Source of the DNA: Tenacibaculum caenipelagi
GTDB taxonomy: Bacteria; Bacteroidota; Bacteroidia; Flavobacteriales; Flavobacteriaceae
DNA length: 64,000 nucleotides
Direction of reading: 5' to 3'
Assembly (NCBI RefSeq): GCF_004363005.1
Contig: NZ_SNYH01000001.1
Span: forward strand, 669,776-733,775
Shown: positions 14,972 to 24,118 of the stretch, piece by piece
How positions within the stretch are numbered: position 1 is the stretch's first letter
Layout of the letters: each line of letters begins with the position of its first letter
Notes under the pieces: model-generated
Seen by the model: the letters and a program-made list of their open reading frames with translations, nothing else
Told to the model about the DNA's origin: nothing
Databases searched by the model: none
Position numbers and translations under genes: made by a program

Positions 14972-17425
14972 ATGAAAAAACTTTCTTTCTTCTTTTTATT
15001 AGTAGTCTTATTCAGTTCATGCAGTACGATTAAATATGTTAAAGAAAATGAGTTATTGCTAGCCAAAAACACTGTATACATCGACAGTGTTAAAAACTCA
15101 AGTATAGATATTTCTGAATTACTAATGCAACGACCTAACGCTAAGGCTTTAGGTGTACCTTTATCGTTACATTTTTATAACCTTGGTAATCCTGAAGCTC
15201 CAAAAACTCCGAGTGAATGGGGTAAAAAACATATAAAAACTTATAACTTTTTTAAAGACGTTTTTTCAGAAAAACAAAGTATTTCTGTTGCTAAAACTTT
15301 TATTGGTTTTAACAATTGGTTCTTAAAAAGCGGGCAAGCACCAATCATTATCGATGATATAAAAACCAAGAGAACTGTAGGCAATTTAAAAGCTTATTAT
15401 CAAACAGAAGGGTATTTTAGAGCTACGGTCACCTCAAAGAAAGATACTATTGGAAAGAGAAAAGGTGCTATAACTTATCACATTACAAAAGGGAACCCTT
15501 CATATTTAGACTCTATTAAAACCTTTATTACCTCACCAGTTTTAGATTCGCTATACCAACTAACTAAAGAGAATAGTTATTTAAAATCAGGAGACCACTA
15601 TAAAAATGAAAATTTTATTAAAGAAGCTAATCGTTTAGTTAAGCTTTTTAGAAATAAAGGTATCTATCATTTTAATGAAAATTACATCTCTTTTGATAAT
15701 GACACTTTAAAAAACTATGAAAAAACGGATGTAGATATTAATATTTCTGATAAGATAGAACCTTTCCAAATTCAGAAAATAAAAAAAGTTAATGTATACA
15801 CCGATTATACCTATAATAGAAGAAATAATCCTCATAAAGATAGTGTAAGTTATAATGGAATTAATTTTTACGCACACCGTAAATTAAAATACAATCCTAA
15901 ATACTTATCGCAATCGTTGTTTGTAAAACCCAATACAGTATATAGTGATTCTTTAAGAAATTTAACCCGTACTCATTTAAGAGGATTAAAAAACTTTAAA
16001 GCAACCTCTATTCGATATAATGAATTGAGTAGCAATGAGCTTGAAACAAATATTTATTTGACTCCTATTGAAAAATATACTCTTGGTTTTGAAACAGAGC
16101 TATCTCGCTCAAATATTCGTAATTTCGATGTATCACTAAAGTTTTCAATAACCAATAGAAACACCTTTAAAGGCGCGGAAATTTTTAAGTTTTCTACTTT
16201 CGGTTCATATTTTAATTCTAACAATGGACCTGGTTGGGAAGTTGGTTCTGATATTTCATTAGAAGTACCTCGATTTATGACTCCTTTTGGATTGAATAAA
16301 TTAATACCTAAACGAATGTTTCCTAGAACCAAATTTTATGCAGGAGGGGGGATCCAAAAAAACATAGCCTTAGATAAGCAAAATATTTCTGTAGGTATTA
16401 ATTACAAGTGGAATTACAATAATAAAAAATCAATTGAATTAGAACTTCTAAACACTCAATATATTAGAAATTTAAATGTTAATAATTACTTTACTATTTA
16501 CAATTCGGAGTATCGAAAATTAGACGAAGTTGCAACAGCTTACGATCCTTCTTACACTTTACCTAATAATACTATTGGAAATTACAATCAAATTGTAGCA
16601 TTTGTAAGAAACGTTCTTACTGATGAATCTTTCGCTTCTTCAAATCCAACTGAATATCAAAATACTCTTAACATTGCTAATAGGTTCAACATTATAACCT
16701 CAGATTTTTTGATTCCAGAGATTGCCTACAGCTATACATATAACAATAGGGCAAACATTAAAGATGCTAGCTTTTCATTTTTCAAATTAAGGATAGCTAA
16801 TTCTGGAAATGTTATGGGACTTTTATCTAAAACCTCTAACAGTTTAGGACAAAAAACAGTATTTAAAATCCCTATTGCTCAATATTTCAAAACTGATATC
16901 GAATACAAAAAGTATTGGGATTTGGGTGACAATAATGTTTTAGCACACAGAACCTTTTTAGGAGCAATTGTTACCTATGACAATTCAGACATCCCTTTTT
17001 CTAGAAGCTATTTTGCCGGGGGGTCTAATGATATTAGAGCATGGAGAACATACGATTTAGGTCCTGGTACCAGGAGTCCTGTGTTAGAATATAACATAGG
17101 AAGTTTAAAATTTTTAACCAGTTTTGAGTATCGTTTTGATGTTTTAGGCTCTTTAAAAGGTGCTCTTTTTGTTGATGCTGGAAATATTTGGGATATCACC
17201 AATTCGGATTTTGTAGATGATGCTGCTAAATTTAATGGTATAAAATCGTTAAAAGATATGGCTGTTGCAACTGGTTTTGGTGCTCGTTATGACTTTAAAT
17301 TCCTTGTTGCTCGATTAGATTTAGGTTTTAAAGTTCACGAACCCTACCTAACTGGTAATGGATGGTTTCAAAACTTCAATTTCTCTCGTTCTGTACTTAA
17401 TATTGGGATTAATTACCCATTCTAA
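14972..17425 (+). CDS. tamL: TamL-like outer membrane assembly lipoprotein (Omp85 family)
   Basis: An 817-residue Omp85-family protein. It begins with a lipoprotein signal ending in LFSSCS (Cys17), followed by POTRA-like alpha/beta repeats (to about 400) and a C-terminal 16-strand barrel region with SYFAGGSNDIRAWRTYDLGPGTRSP (the RGF/Y-type loop reads DIRAWR), ending in an aromatic strand SVLNIGINYPF. Lipidated TamA-like proteins of this kind, named TamL, occur in Bacteroidetes and are thought to insert outer membrane proteins, usually with a TamB partner. No TamB gene is adjacent here. The family is secure; the TamL name rests on the lipobox. Confidence 0.85.
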   Translation: MKKLSFFFLLVVLFSSCSTIKYVKENELLLAKNTVYIDSVKNSSIDISELLMQRPNAKALGVPLSLHFYNLGNPEAPKTPSEWGKKHIKTYNFFKDVFSEKQSISVAKTFIGFNNWFLKSGQAPIIIDDIKTKRTVGNLKAYYQTEGYFRATVTSKKDTIGKRKGAITYHITKGNPSYLDSIKTFITSPVLDSLYQLTKENSYLKSGDHYKNENFIKEANRLVKLFRNKGIYHFNENYISFDNDTLKNYEKTDVDINISDKIEPFQIQKIKKVNVYTDYTYNRRNNPHKDSVSYNGINFYAHRKLKYNPKYLSQSLFVKPNTVYSDSLRNLTRTHLRGLKNFKATSIRYNELSSNELETNIYLTPIEKYTLGFETELSRSNIRNFDVSLKFSITNRNTFKGAEIFKFSTFGSYFNSNNGPGWEVGSDISLEVPRFMTPFGLNKLIPKRMFPRTKFYAGGGIQKNIALDKQNISVGINYKWNYNNKKSIELELLNTQYIRNLNVNNYFTIYNSEYRKLDEVATAYDPSYTLPNNTIGNYNQIVAFVRNVLTDESFASSNPTEYQNTLNIANRFNIITSDFLIPEIAYSYTYNNRANIKDASFSFFKLRIANSGNVMGLLSKTSNSLGQKTVFKIPIAQYFKTDIEYKKYWDLGDNNVLAHRTFLGAIVTYDNSDIPFSRSYFAGGSNDIRAWRTYDLGPGTRSPVLEYNIGSLKFLTSFEYRFDVLGSLKGALFVDAGNIWDITNSDFVDDAAKFNGIKSLKDMAVATGFGARYDFKFLVARLDLGFKVHEPYLTGNGWFQNFNFSRSVLNIGINYPF

Positions 17426-17472
17426 CAAAGTACTTTCTATCAAAAATTTATCACAACTTATATAAAAAAGTG

Positions 17473-17480
17473 TAGATTTG
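17473..17480 (+). promoter_or_regulatory. -7 element of fbaA
   Basis: TAGATTTG is an exact TAnnTTTG match, 40 nt before the fbaA start. Confidence 0.5.
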
Positions 17481-17520
17481 TTCCCTAATTTTGTAACATA
17501 CAACTAATAAAAAATAAAAA

Positions 17521-18579
17521 ATGATTAAACCTGGAGTTGCCACCGGAAAAGAAGTTCAAGAAATTTTTGAATTAGCAAAGCAAAAAGGCTTCGCTTTACC
17601 AGCTGTTAATGTTGTAGGATCTAACACTATTAATACTGTTTTAGAAACAGCTAAAGAACTTAACTCGCCTGTAATTATCCAGTTCTCTAATGGAGGTGCT
17701 CAATTTAACGCAGGTAAAGGCTTATCAAACGAAAACGAGAAAGCGGCCATTGCTGGTGCAGTCGCAGGTGCAAAACACATACACTTATTAGCAGAGGCAT
17801 ATGGCATTCCTGTTATTTTACATACCGATCATGCTGCAAAAAAATTATTACCTTGGATTGACGGTTTATTAGATGCTAGTGAGCAGTTTTATAAAGAAAC
17901 AGGAAAACCTCTATACAGTTCTCACATGATTGATTTAAGTGAAGAACCTTTAGAAGAAAACATCGAGATTTGTAAAGAATATCTTGCTCGTATGAGTAAA
18001 ATGGGAATGACTTTAGAAATTGAATTAGGAATTACTGGAGGTGAAGAAGATGGTGTTGACAATACTGATGTTGATAGCTCAAAATTATACACACAACCAG
18101 AAGAAGTAGCCTTTGCTTATGAAGAGCTGATGAAAATTAGCTCTCAATTCACTATTGCTGCAGCTTTTGGAAATGTACATGGAGTATACAAACCAGGAAA
18201 CGTAAAATTAACTCCGAAAATCTTAAAGAATTCTCAGGAATATATTTCAGAAAAATATAATGTTCCTCACAACACTATTGATTTTGTTTTTCATGGAGGA
18301 TCAGGATCTACTTTAGAGGAAATTCGTGAAGCTATAAGCTACGGAGTTATTAAAATGAATATTGATACAGATTTACAATATGCATTTACTGAAGGTGTTC
18401 GTGATTATATGAAAGAAAAATCTGCATATTTGCAATCTCAAATTGGTAATCCAGAAGGAGACGATGTTCCTAATAAAAAATATTACGATCCTCGTAAATG
18501 GTTACGCGAAGGAGAACAAACTTTTAAAGCGCGATTAATAAAAGCTTTTGAAGATTTAAATAATGTTAATACCTTGTAA
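17521..18579 (+). CDS. fbaA: Class II fructose-bisphosphate aldolase
   Basis: A 352-residue zinc aldolase splitting fructose 1,6-bisphosphate in glycolysis and acting in reverse in gluconeogenesis. Zinc ligand histidines lie in LHTDHAAKK (101-108) and FGNVHGVY, with the type A signature region ELGITGGEEDGVDN and the phosphate-binding VFHGGSGS. Length is that of the E. coli FbaA type (class IIA). It lies 50 nt before accD on the same strand and may share its transcript. Confidence 0.96.
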   Translation: MIKPGVATGKEVQEIFELAKQKGFALPAVNVVGSNTINTVLETAKELNSPVIIQFSNGGAQFNAGKGLSNENEKAAIAGAVAGAKHIHLLAEAYGIPVILHTDHAAKKLLPWIDGLLDASEQFYKETGKPLYSSHMIDLSEEPLEENIEICKEYLARMSKMGMTLEIELGITGGEEDGVDNTDVDSSKLYTQPEEVAFAYEELMKISSQFTIAAAFGNVHGVYKPGNVKLTPKILKNSQEYISEKYNVPHNTIDFVFHGGSGSTLEEIREAISYGVIKMNIDTDLQYAFTEGVRDYMKEKSAYLQSQIGNPEGDDVPNKKYYDPRKWLREGEQTFKARLIKAFEDLNNVNTL

Positions 18580-18629
18580 CATTCTTTTGAAAAAGAAAAC
18601 CAAACAACTAAAGAATAAAAAACTAAATT

Positions 18630-19487
18630 ATGGCTTGGTTTAAACGTACAGATAAAGGGATTCAAACCCCTACCGAAGAAAAAAAAGACACCCCAAAAGG
18701 CTTGTGGTATAAAACCCCAAGCGGTAAGATAATTGACACAGACGAACTTAAAAAAAACTTATATGTAAGCCCTGAAGATGGGTATCATGTACGTATTGGA
18801 AGTAAAGAATATTTTGAATTATTTTTTGATGACAATAAGTTCGAAGAATTAAATCCTAAATTAACAGCAAAAGATCCGTTAAAATTTGAGGATACCAAGA
18901 AATACCCAGACCGTTTAAAAGAAGTACAAAAGAAAACAGGATTAAAAGATGCTGTTCGTACTGCAGTTGGTAAATCAATGGGTAAAGATTTGGTAGTTGC
19001 TTCGATGGATTTTTCTTTTATTGGAGGATCTATGGGTAGTGTTGTTGGTGAAAAAATAGCACGCGCTATTGATTATTCAATTGAAAACAACATTCCGTTT
19101 TTAATGATTTCAAAATCAGGAGGAGCTCGTATGATGGAAGCTTCTTTATCCTTAATGCAATTAGCAAAAACCTCTGTTAAATTGGCACAATTAGCAAAAG
19201 CTAAAATCCCATACGTTTCATTATGTACAGATCCTACTACAGGAGGAACTACAGCATCATTTGCAATGTTAGGAGATATCAATATTGCTGAACCAAATGC
19301 TTTAATTGCCTTTGCAGGACCTCGTGTAGTTAAAGATACCACTGGTAAAGACTTGCCAGAAGGATTCCAACGTTCAGAATTCTTATTAGAGCATGGTTTC
19401 TTAGATGCTATTTACGAACGAAAAGATTTAAAAAAACAGGTGAATTTGTATTTAGATTTAATACAAAACCAACCTGTAAGAGCATAA
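18630..19487 (+). CDS. accD: Acetyl-CoA carboxylase carboxyltransferase subunit beta, zinc-less
   Basis: A 285-residue beta subunit of the carboxyltransferase that makes malonyl-CoA for fatty acid synthesis. Crotonase-fold motifs are complete ([68 protein letters not shown]). The N-terminal zinc ribbon, Cys-x2-Cys-x15-Cys-x2-Cys in E. coli, has lost all four cysteines: the aligned positions near 29-31 and 47-50 are Thr, Ser, Ser and Asp, although the surrounding fold ([20 protein letters not shown]) is still recognizable. It lies between fbaA and a terminator. Confidence 0.95.
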   Translation: MAWFKRTDKGIQTPTEEKKDTPKGLWYKTPSGKIIDTDELKKNLYVSPEDGYHVRIGSKEYFELFFDDNKFEELNPKLTAKDPLKFEDTKKYPDRLKEVQKKTGLKDAVRTAVGKSMGKDLVVASMDFSFIGGSMGSVVGEKIARAIDYSIENNIPFLMISKSGGARMMEASLSLMQLAKTSVKLAQLAKAKIPYVSLCTDPTTGGTTASFAMLGDINIAEPNALIAFAGPRVVKDTTGKDLPEGFQRSEFLLEHGFLDAIYERKDLKKQVNLYLDLIQNQPVRA

Positions 19488-19489
19488 TC

Positions 19490-19517
19490 AAAAAGCTAGC
19501 CTTTGCTAGCTTTTTTT
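19490..19517 (+). terminator. Terminator after accD
   Basis: The stem AAAAAGCTAGC / GCTAGCTTTTT with loop CTTT is followed by further T residues. Confidence 0.9.
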
Positions 19518-19544
19518 GCTTTTTATTATTTTCAATACTTCGAG

Positions 19545-19575
19545 TTTATCAATCAAAAAAATAATTGTACATTTG
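19545..19575 (+). promoter_or_regulatory. Promoter of rpsO
   Basis: TTTA at 19545-19548, 19 nt, then TACATTTG at 19568-19575 (exact TAnnTTTG). It predicts a leader of about 45 nt before the S15 start codon. Confidence 0.6.
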
Positions 19576-19628
19576 CAACTTCAATGTAAATGCATTGAGT
19601 ACATAATAATCATTTAAATAATATTGGC

Positions 19629-19898
19629 ATGTATTTAACAAAAGAAGTTAAAGAACAAATCTTCGCAAAACACGGTAAGGGAGCAAATGATACTGGTACT
19701 GCAGAAGGTCAAATCGCGTTATTTACGCACAGAATTAACCACTTAACTGAGCACTTAAAAAGAAATCGTAAAGATTTTAACACAGAGCGCTCGTTAGTAC
19801 GTATGGTAGGTAAGCGTAGAAGCTTGTTAGATTATCTAAAGAAAAAAGAAATTAACAGATATCGTGCGATTATTAAAGAATTAGGAATTAGAAAATAA
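19629..19898 (+). CDS. rpsO: 30S ribosomal protein S15
   Basis: An 89-residue uS15, full length. The helices GTAEGQIALFTHRINHLTEHLKRNRKDF and SLVRMVGKRRSLLDYLKKKEINRYRAIIKELGIRK carry the conserved 16S rRNA-binding residues (Gly-Asp-Thr-Gly region, His-Lys). It has its own promoter and terminator and is followed by pnp, the classical rpsO-pnp gene order. Confidence 0.97.
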   Translation: MYLTKEVKEQIFAKHGKGANDTGTAEGQIALFTHRINHLTEHLKRNRKDFNTERSLVRMVGKRRSLLDYLKKKEINRYRAIIKELGIRK

Positions 19899-19903
19899 TT
19901 CTA

Positions 19904-19938
19904 CAAAAAAAGAGGCTCTATAAACGTGCCTCTTTTTT
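19904..19938 (+). terminator. Terminator between rpsO and pnp
   Basis: AAAAAAAGAGGC / GCCTCTTTTTT with an 11-nt loop. In many bacteria read-through of this site plus RNase cleavage links rpsO and pnp; that could apply here too. Confidence 0.85.
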
Positions 19939-20025
19939 ATTTTTACATGAAATTTATTTCTGACTAACAAACAGAAATTTATATATAAAAAGCTCAAAAT
20001 TACTAACAACAATTTTGATTTTTCC

Positions 20026-20086
20026 ATTGGAGCAACAACAACACAACAACAAACAAAAACGAATTAAAATTTAGAAGAATTAATTT
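20026..20086 (+). promoter_or_regulatory. CA-rich unstructured leader of pnp
   Basis: Upstream of the pnp start the sequence turns into a run of CAA/ACAAC units (about 20034-20058) without G or much T. It cannot fold well and has no Shine-Dalgarno sequence. It may be an open ribosome-loading leader or a target for PNPase autoregulation; this is speculation. Confidence 0.3.
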
Positions 20087-22324
20087 ATGATTCCAAAAGT
20101 ATTTAACCAAGTCATTGAACTTGGAGATGGAAGAACCATTACATTAGAAACAGGAAAATTAGCAAAACAAGCAGATGGTTCTGTTGTTGTAAGAATGGGA
20201 GATACAATGTTATTAGCAACAGTTGTATCAGCAAGAACAGCAAATCCAGGTATTGACTTTTTACCATTAACGGTAGATTACCGTGAAAAATTTGCTGCTG
20301 CAGGACGTTACCCTGGTGGGTTTATGAAACGTGAAGCAAGACCAAGTAATGACGAAATTTTAACGATGCGTTTAGTCGATCGTGTATTGCGTCCATTATT
20401 TCCAAAAGATTATCACGCAGAAACTCAAGTGATGATTCAATTAATGTCTCATGACGAAGAGGTAATGCCAGATGCTTTAGCTGGTTTAGCTGCCTCTGCC
20501 GCAATTCAATTATCAGACATTCCTTTTGAAACACCAATTTCTGAAGTACGTGTAGCAAGAATTAACGGAGAGTTTGTTATCAACCCTAGCTATACACAAT
20601 TACAAGAAGCCGACATTGATATGATGATTGGTGCTTCTGCCGATTCTGTTGCCATGGTAGAAGGTGAAATGAAAGAAATTTCAGAAGAAGAGATGGCAGA
20701 TGCAATTAAGTTTGCACACGAAGCTATTAAAATACAATGTGCTGCTCAGGTTGCTTTGGCTGAAGCTGTTGGTAAAAAAGAAACTCGTGAATATGAAGGA
20801 GAAAGAGAAGATGAAGAATTAGCTCAAAAAATTCACGAAGCTGCATATCAAAAATGTTATGATATTGCAAAAAAAGGAACTTCTAAACAAGAAAGAGGGT
20901 TGGCTTTTTCTGAAGTTAAAGAAGAGGTTACTGCAATGTTTACCGAAGAAGAATTAGAAGAATACGGAGATTTAATTGGTAAATACTTTAGCAAAGCTCA
21001 CAAAACAGCTGTTAGAGATTTAACTTTAAATGAAGGTTTACGTTTAGATGGACGTACAACTACAGATATTAGACCTATTTGGTGTGAAGTAGATTATTTA
21101 CCTAGAACCCATGGTTCATCAATCTTTACACGTGGAGAAACTCAAGCATTAGCAACAGTTACCTTAGGTACTTCTAGAGATGCTAATATGTTAGACTCTC
21201 CAACATTACAAGGTGAAGAAAAGTTTTATTTACACTATAACTTCCCTCCTTTTTCAACAGGAGAAGCACGCCCTTTAAGAGGAACGTCTCGTCGTGAAAT
21301 TGGTCATGGTAACTTAGCTCAAAGAGCTTTAAAAGGTATGATTCCTGAAGACTGTCCTTACACAGTACGTGTGGTTTCTGAAGTATTAGAGTCTAACGGG
21401 TCATCATCTATGGCAACTGTTTGTTCTGGTACTATGGCGTTAATGGATGCTGGAGTTCAAATGAAAAAACCAGTTTCAGGTATCGCTATGGGATTAATTT
21501 CTGACGGTGAGCGCTATGCTGTATTATCTGATATTTTAGGAGATGAAGATCACTTAGGTGATATGGACTTTAAAGTGACTGGTACTGCCGATGGTATTAC
21601 TGCTTGTCAAATGGATATTAAAATCAAAGGATTAAGTTACGAGATTTTAGTGAACGCCTTAAAACAAGCTCGCGATGGTCGTTTACACATTTTAGAGAAA
21701 TTGACTGATGCTATCGCTACTCCAAATGCAGATGTGAAGCCTCACGCTCCTAAGATGGTTAACAGAGTTATTCCTAACGATTTAATTGGTGCGTTTATCG
21801 GACCACAAGGAAAACACATTCAAGAATTACAAAAGGAAACTGAAACTACTATTGTAATTAACGAAGACCCTGTTACTGAAGAGGGAATCGTTGAGATTTT
21901 AGGAACAAATCAAGAAGGGATTGATAAAGTTATCGCTCGTATTGAGTCTATGATGTTTAAACCTGAAAAAGGTTCTGTTTATGAAGTAAAAGTAGTAAAA
22001 TTATTAGATTTTGGTGCCGTTGTTGAATATACAGAAGCTCCAGGAAATGAAGTATTATTACATGTTAGCGAATTAGCTTGGGAACGCACAAACAATGTAA
22101 CTGATGTTGTTAACTTAGGAGATATTATTGATGTAAAATACTTTGGTATAGACCCAAAAACTCGTAAGGAAAAAGTTTCTCGAAAGGCCTTATTACCAAA
22201 ACCAGAAGGTTATGTAGCAAGACCACCTAGAGATAACAATAAAGACAATAGAGGTCGCGATAATCGTAACCGCGATAATCGTCGTGATGACAGAAAACCT
22301 AGAGAAGATAAAAAAGAGGCTTAA
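20087..22324 (+). CDS. pnp: Polyribonucleotide nucleotidyltransferase (PNPase)
   Basis: A 745-residue phosphorolytic 3'-5' exoribonuclease and RNA tailing enzyme. Two RNase PH domains flank a helical domain (with [23 protein letters not shown] and [14 protein letters not shown] in the active half). They are followed by a KH domain (about 556-620, [13 protein letters not shown]), an S1 domain (about 629-700) and a short tail rich in Arg, Asp and Asn. All catalytic motifs are present and length is slightly above the E. coli enzyme because of the tail. It follows rpsO and ends with its own terminator. Confidence 0.97.
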   Translation: MIPKVFNQVIELGDGRTITLETGKLAKQADGSVVVRMGDTMLLATVVSARTANPGIDFLPLTVDYREKFAAAGRYPGGFMKREARPSNDEILTMRLVDRVLRPLFPKDYHAETQVMIQLMSHDEEVMPDALAGLAASAAIQLSDIPFETPISEVRVARINGEFVINPSYTQLQEADIDMMIGASADSVAMVEGEMKEISEEEMADAIKFAHEAIKIQCAAQVALAEAVGKKETREYEGEREDEELAQKIHEAAYQKCYDIAKKGTSKQERGLAFSEVKEEVTAMFTEEELEEYGDLIGKYFSKAHKTAVRDLTLNEGLRLDGRTTTDIRPIWCEVDYLPRTHGSSIFTRGETQALATVTLGTSRDANMLDSPTLQGEEKFYLHYNFPPFSTGEARPLRGTSRREIGHGNLAQRALKGMIPEDCPYTVRVVSEVLESNGSSSMATVCSGTMALMDAGVQMKKPVSGIAMGLISDGERYAVLSDILGDEDHLGDMDFKVTGTADGITACQMDIKIKGLSYEILVNALKQARDGRLHILEKLTDAIATPNADVKPHAPKMVNRVIPNDLIGAFIGPQGKHIQELQKETETTIVINEDPVTEEGIVEILGTNQEGIDKVIARIESMMFKPEKGSVYEVKVVKLLDFGAVVEYTEAPGNEVLLHVSELAWERTNNVTDVVNLGDIIDVKYFGIDPKTRKEKVSRKALLPKPEGYVARPPRDNNKDNRGRDNRNRDNRRDDRKPREDKKEA

Positions 22325-22344
22325 TATTCTTTTTATTATACAAC

Positions 22345-22375
22345 AAAAAAGCAACCAAATTGGTTGCTTTTTTGT
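22345..22375 (+). terminator. Terminator after pnp
   Basis: AAAAAAGCAACCAA / TTGGTTGCTTTTTT, an almost loopless palindrome with a T run. Confidence 0.9.
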
Positions 22376-22411
22376 TTCATATAAGTAAGCTTCAAAAATA
22401 TTTTAAAAAAG

Positions 22412-22437
22412 TAAGGCTGCTAAAAATAGCAGCCTTA
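22412..22437. other. Perfect 11-bp hairpin without T run, pnp-folK intergenic region
   Basis: TAAGGCTGCTA and TAGCAGCCTTA pair perfectly around AAAA. Unlike the nearby terminators it is followed by ACTTAGAG rather than T residues. It lies in the 298-bp stretch 22325-22622, which otherwise holds only the pnp terminator and AT-rich sequence with no gene. It could be a second roadblock, an RNA-stability hairpin or a protein site. Confidence 0.5.
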
Positions 22438-22622
22438 TACTTAGAGTTGTTGTTTCAGATCATTCCCCAATAATCATATAAAAAATCTTACTCTATAAAG
22501 AAATCCAATACTATAACAGCTTAAAAATAAAATACCCTACCTTTTTTTTAGAAATTATTTAAATAAAAATATCTTTTTTTAGCTTTTCTTTTTTTAGTTT
22601 TAGTTTTCTTTGCATCCCATTC

Positions 22623-23753
22623 ATGAAAATACAACGAATCACATATATTTCAATAGGAACCAATCAAGGTGATAAGCTTGCCAATATTCAACAAGCAATC
22701 AACTTAATTGCCGATAAAGTAGGAGCTGTATTAAAGGTAGCATCCGTTTATGAAACTGCCTCATGGGGATTCGATAGCAACAATTTTTACAATACTTGTA
22801 TTAAGGTTTCAACATATCTACCTCCTGAACAATTAATAGTTAGGCTTCTTTCTATTGAAAAAGAATTAGGAAGAACTCGAAAAAGTACTGATGGATATTC
22901 AGACAGATTAATTGATTTAGATATTTTATTATTTGATGATGAAATTATCTTCTCAAAAACGTTAATTATTCCACACCCTAGAATGCTTGAACGCAAATTT
23001 GCGTTAGTTCCCTTAGTTGAAATTGCTCGTAATGTTATTCATCCTATAGAGAAAAAGCATTTATATATCTGTTTAGAGAACTGTTCTGATACTTCAGATA
23101 TTACTAAACTTAATGTTACATTAAAAAGACCTATTCCTATTACTGAGAAGTATAATTATATTGCTATTGAGGGAAATATTGGTGCTGGAAAAACATCATT
23201 AGCCAACATGATGTCTGATGAGTTTAATGCTAAGATTGTATTAGAACGTTTTGCTGATAATCCTTTTTTACCAAAGTTTTATAACGACAACGAACGTTAT
23301 GCTTTCCCTTTAGAAATGAGCTTTTTGGCAGATCGTTACCAACAATTGTCTGATGATTTAGCTCAATTTGATTTGTTTAAAAACTTCATTGTTTCTGATT
23401 ACTATATTTTTAAATCACTAATTTTTGCCCAAGTAACCTTACATAGTGATGAATATAAACTATACAGAAAAATGTTTGATTTGATGTACAAAGAAATTAC
23501 GAAACCCGATTTGTATGTGTATTTATATCAAAATACTGACCGCTTATTAGAAAACATTAAAAAACGCGGACGTGATTACGAACAAAATATAGAAGCAAGT
23601 TACTTACAAAAAATTCATGATGGTTACAGCAATTTTATTAAAACACAACCTGATTTAAATATTTTAATTATTGATGTTTCTGAATTAGATTTTGTAAACA
23701 ACTCTAATGACTACGAAACAATTATTAATAAAATAAAAAACTACAACGCATAA
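22623..23753 (+). CDS. folK: FolK (HPPK) - deoxynucleoside kinase fusion
   Basis: A 376-residue two-domain protein. Residues 1 to about 160 are 6-hydroxymethyl-7,8-dihydropterin pyrophosphokinase of the folate pathway (SIGTNQGDKLANIQQAI, VYETASWGF, and the signature DRLIDLDILLFDDEII). Residues about 178-376 are a deoxynucleoside kinase with P loop EGNIGAGKTSLANMM (from about 182), VLERFADNPFLPKFY, FIVSDYYIFKS and lid KKRGRDYEQN. There is no stop or frame change between the halves. The DRS-type motif of the kinase half reads SDYY, so its activity or specificity may differ from the free kinase at 13560. The fusion joins folate synthesis and nucleotide salvage, both needed for thymidylate supply. 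Confidence 0.92.
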   Translation: MKIQRITYISIGTNQGDKLANIQQAINLIADKVGAVLKVASVYETASWGFDSNNFYNTCIKVSTYLPPEQLIVRLLSIEKELGRTRKSTDGYSDRLIDLDILLFDDEIIFSKTLIIPHPRMLERKFALVPLVEIARNVIHPIEKKHLYICLENCSDTSDITKLNVTLKRPIPITEKYNYIAIEGNIGAGKTSLANMMSDEFNAKIVLERFADNPFLPKFYNDNERYAFPLEMSFLADRYQQLSDDLAQFDLFKNFIVSDYYIFKSLIFAQVTLHSDEYKLYRKMFDLMYKEITKPDLYVYLYQNTDRLLENIKKRGRDYEQNIEASYLQKIHDGYSNFIKTQPDLNILIIDVSELDFVNNSNDYETIINKIKNYNA

Positions 23754-23781
23754 AAAAAGCAGCTTTAAAGCTGCTTTTTTT
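23752..23781. terminator. Bidirectional terminator between folK and gldC
   Basis: AAAAAAAGCAGCTTT / AAAGCTGCTTTTTTT is a perfect palindrome between convergent genes. Confidence 0.92.
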
Positions 23782-24118
23782 ATTTTTGAATTAACTCTAG
23801 TTTCTCTGCAAAGTAGTCACAAAAATCGCGCATGGTAGCACTCATTTTTTCATCATTTGTGGCTCTTTCAAACGAATTTGCCATAGACACCAAGGTTTGA
23901 TGAAAAAATTGCTTCATTTCATCTACAGGCATGTCTTTGGTCCATAAATCCATACGTAATGTATCTTTTTGTTTATGATCCCAAACAGATAGCATAATTG
24001 CTTTTGATGCTTCATCTTTTATACCTCCATCTTCTGCATTCCAAGAAATTTCTTCTGGAATCTTGTTTTCGTCTAATCCTACTTTAAATGTGATTTTCGA
24101 TGTATGTTTAACCGCCAT
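23780..24118 (-). CDS. gldC: Gliding motility protein GldC
   Basis: A 112-residue soluble protein matching GldC of Flavobacterium (KITFKVGLDENKIPEEISWNA, DLWTKDMPVDEMKQFFHQTLVSM, MRDFCDYFAEKL). GldC is associated with gldB and improves gliding; its molecular role is unclear. The start codon overlaps the gldB stop by one base (TAATG), so the two are translationally coupled. Confidence 0.94.
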   Translation of the reverse strand: MAVKHTSKITFKVGLDENKIPEEISWNAEDGGIKDEASKAIMLSVWDHKQKDTLRMDLWTKDMPVDEMKQFFHQTLVSMANSFERATNDEKMSATMRDFCDYFAEKLELIQK

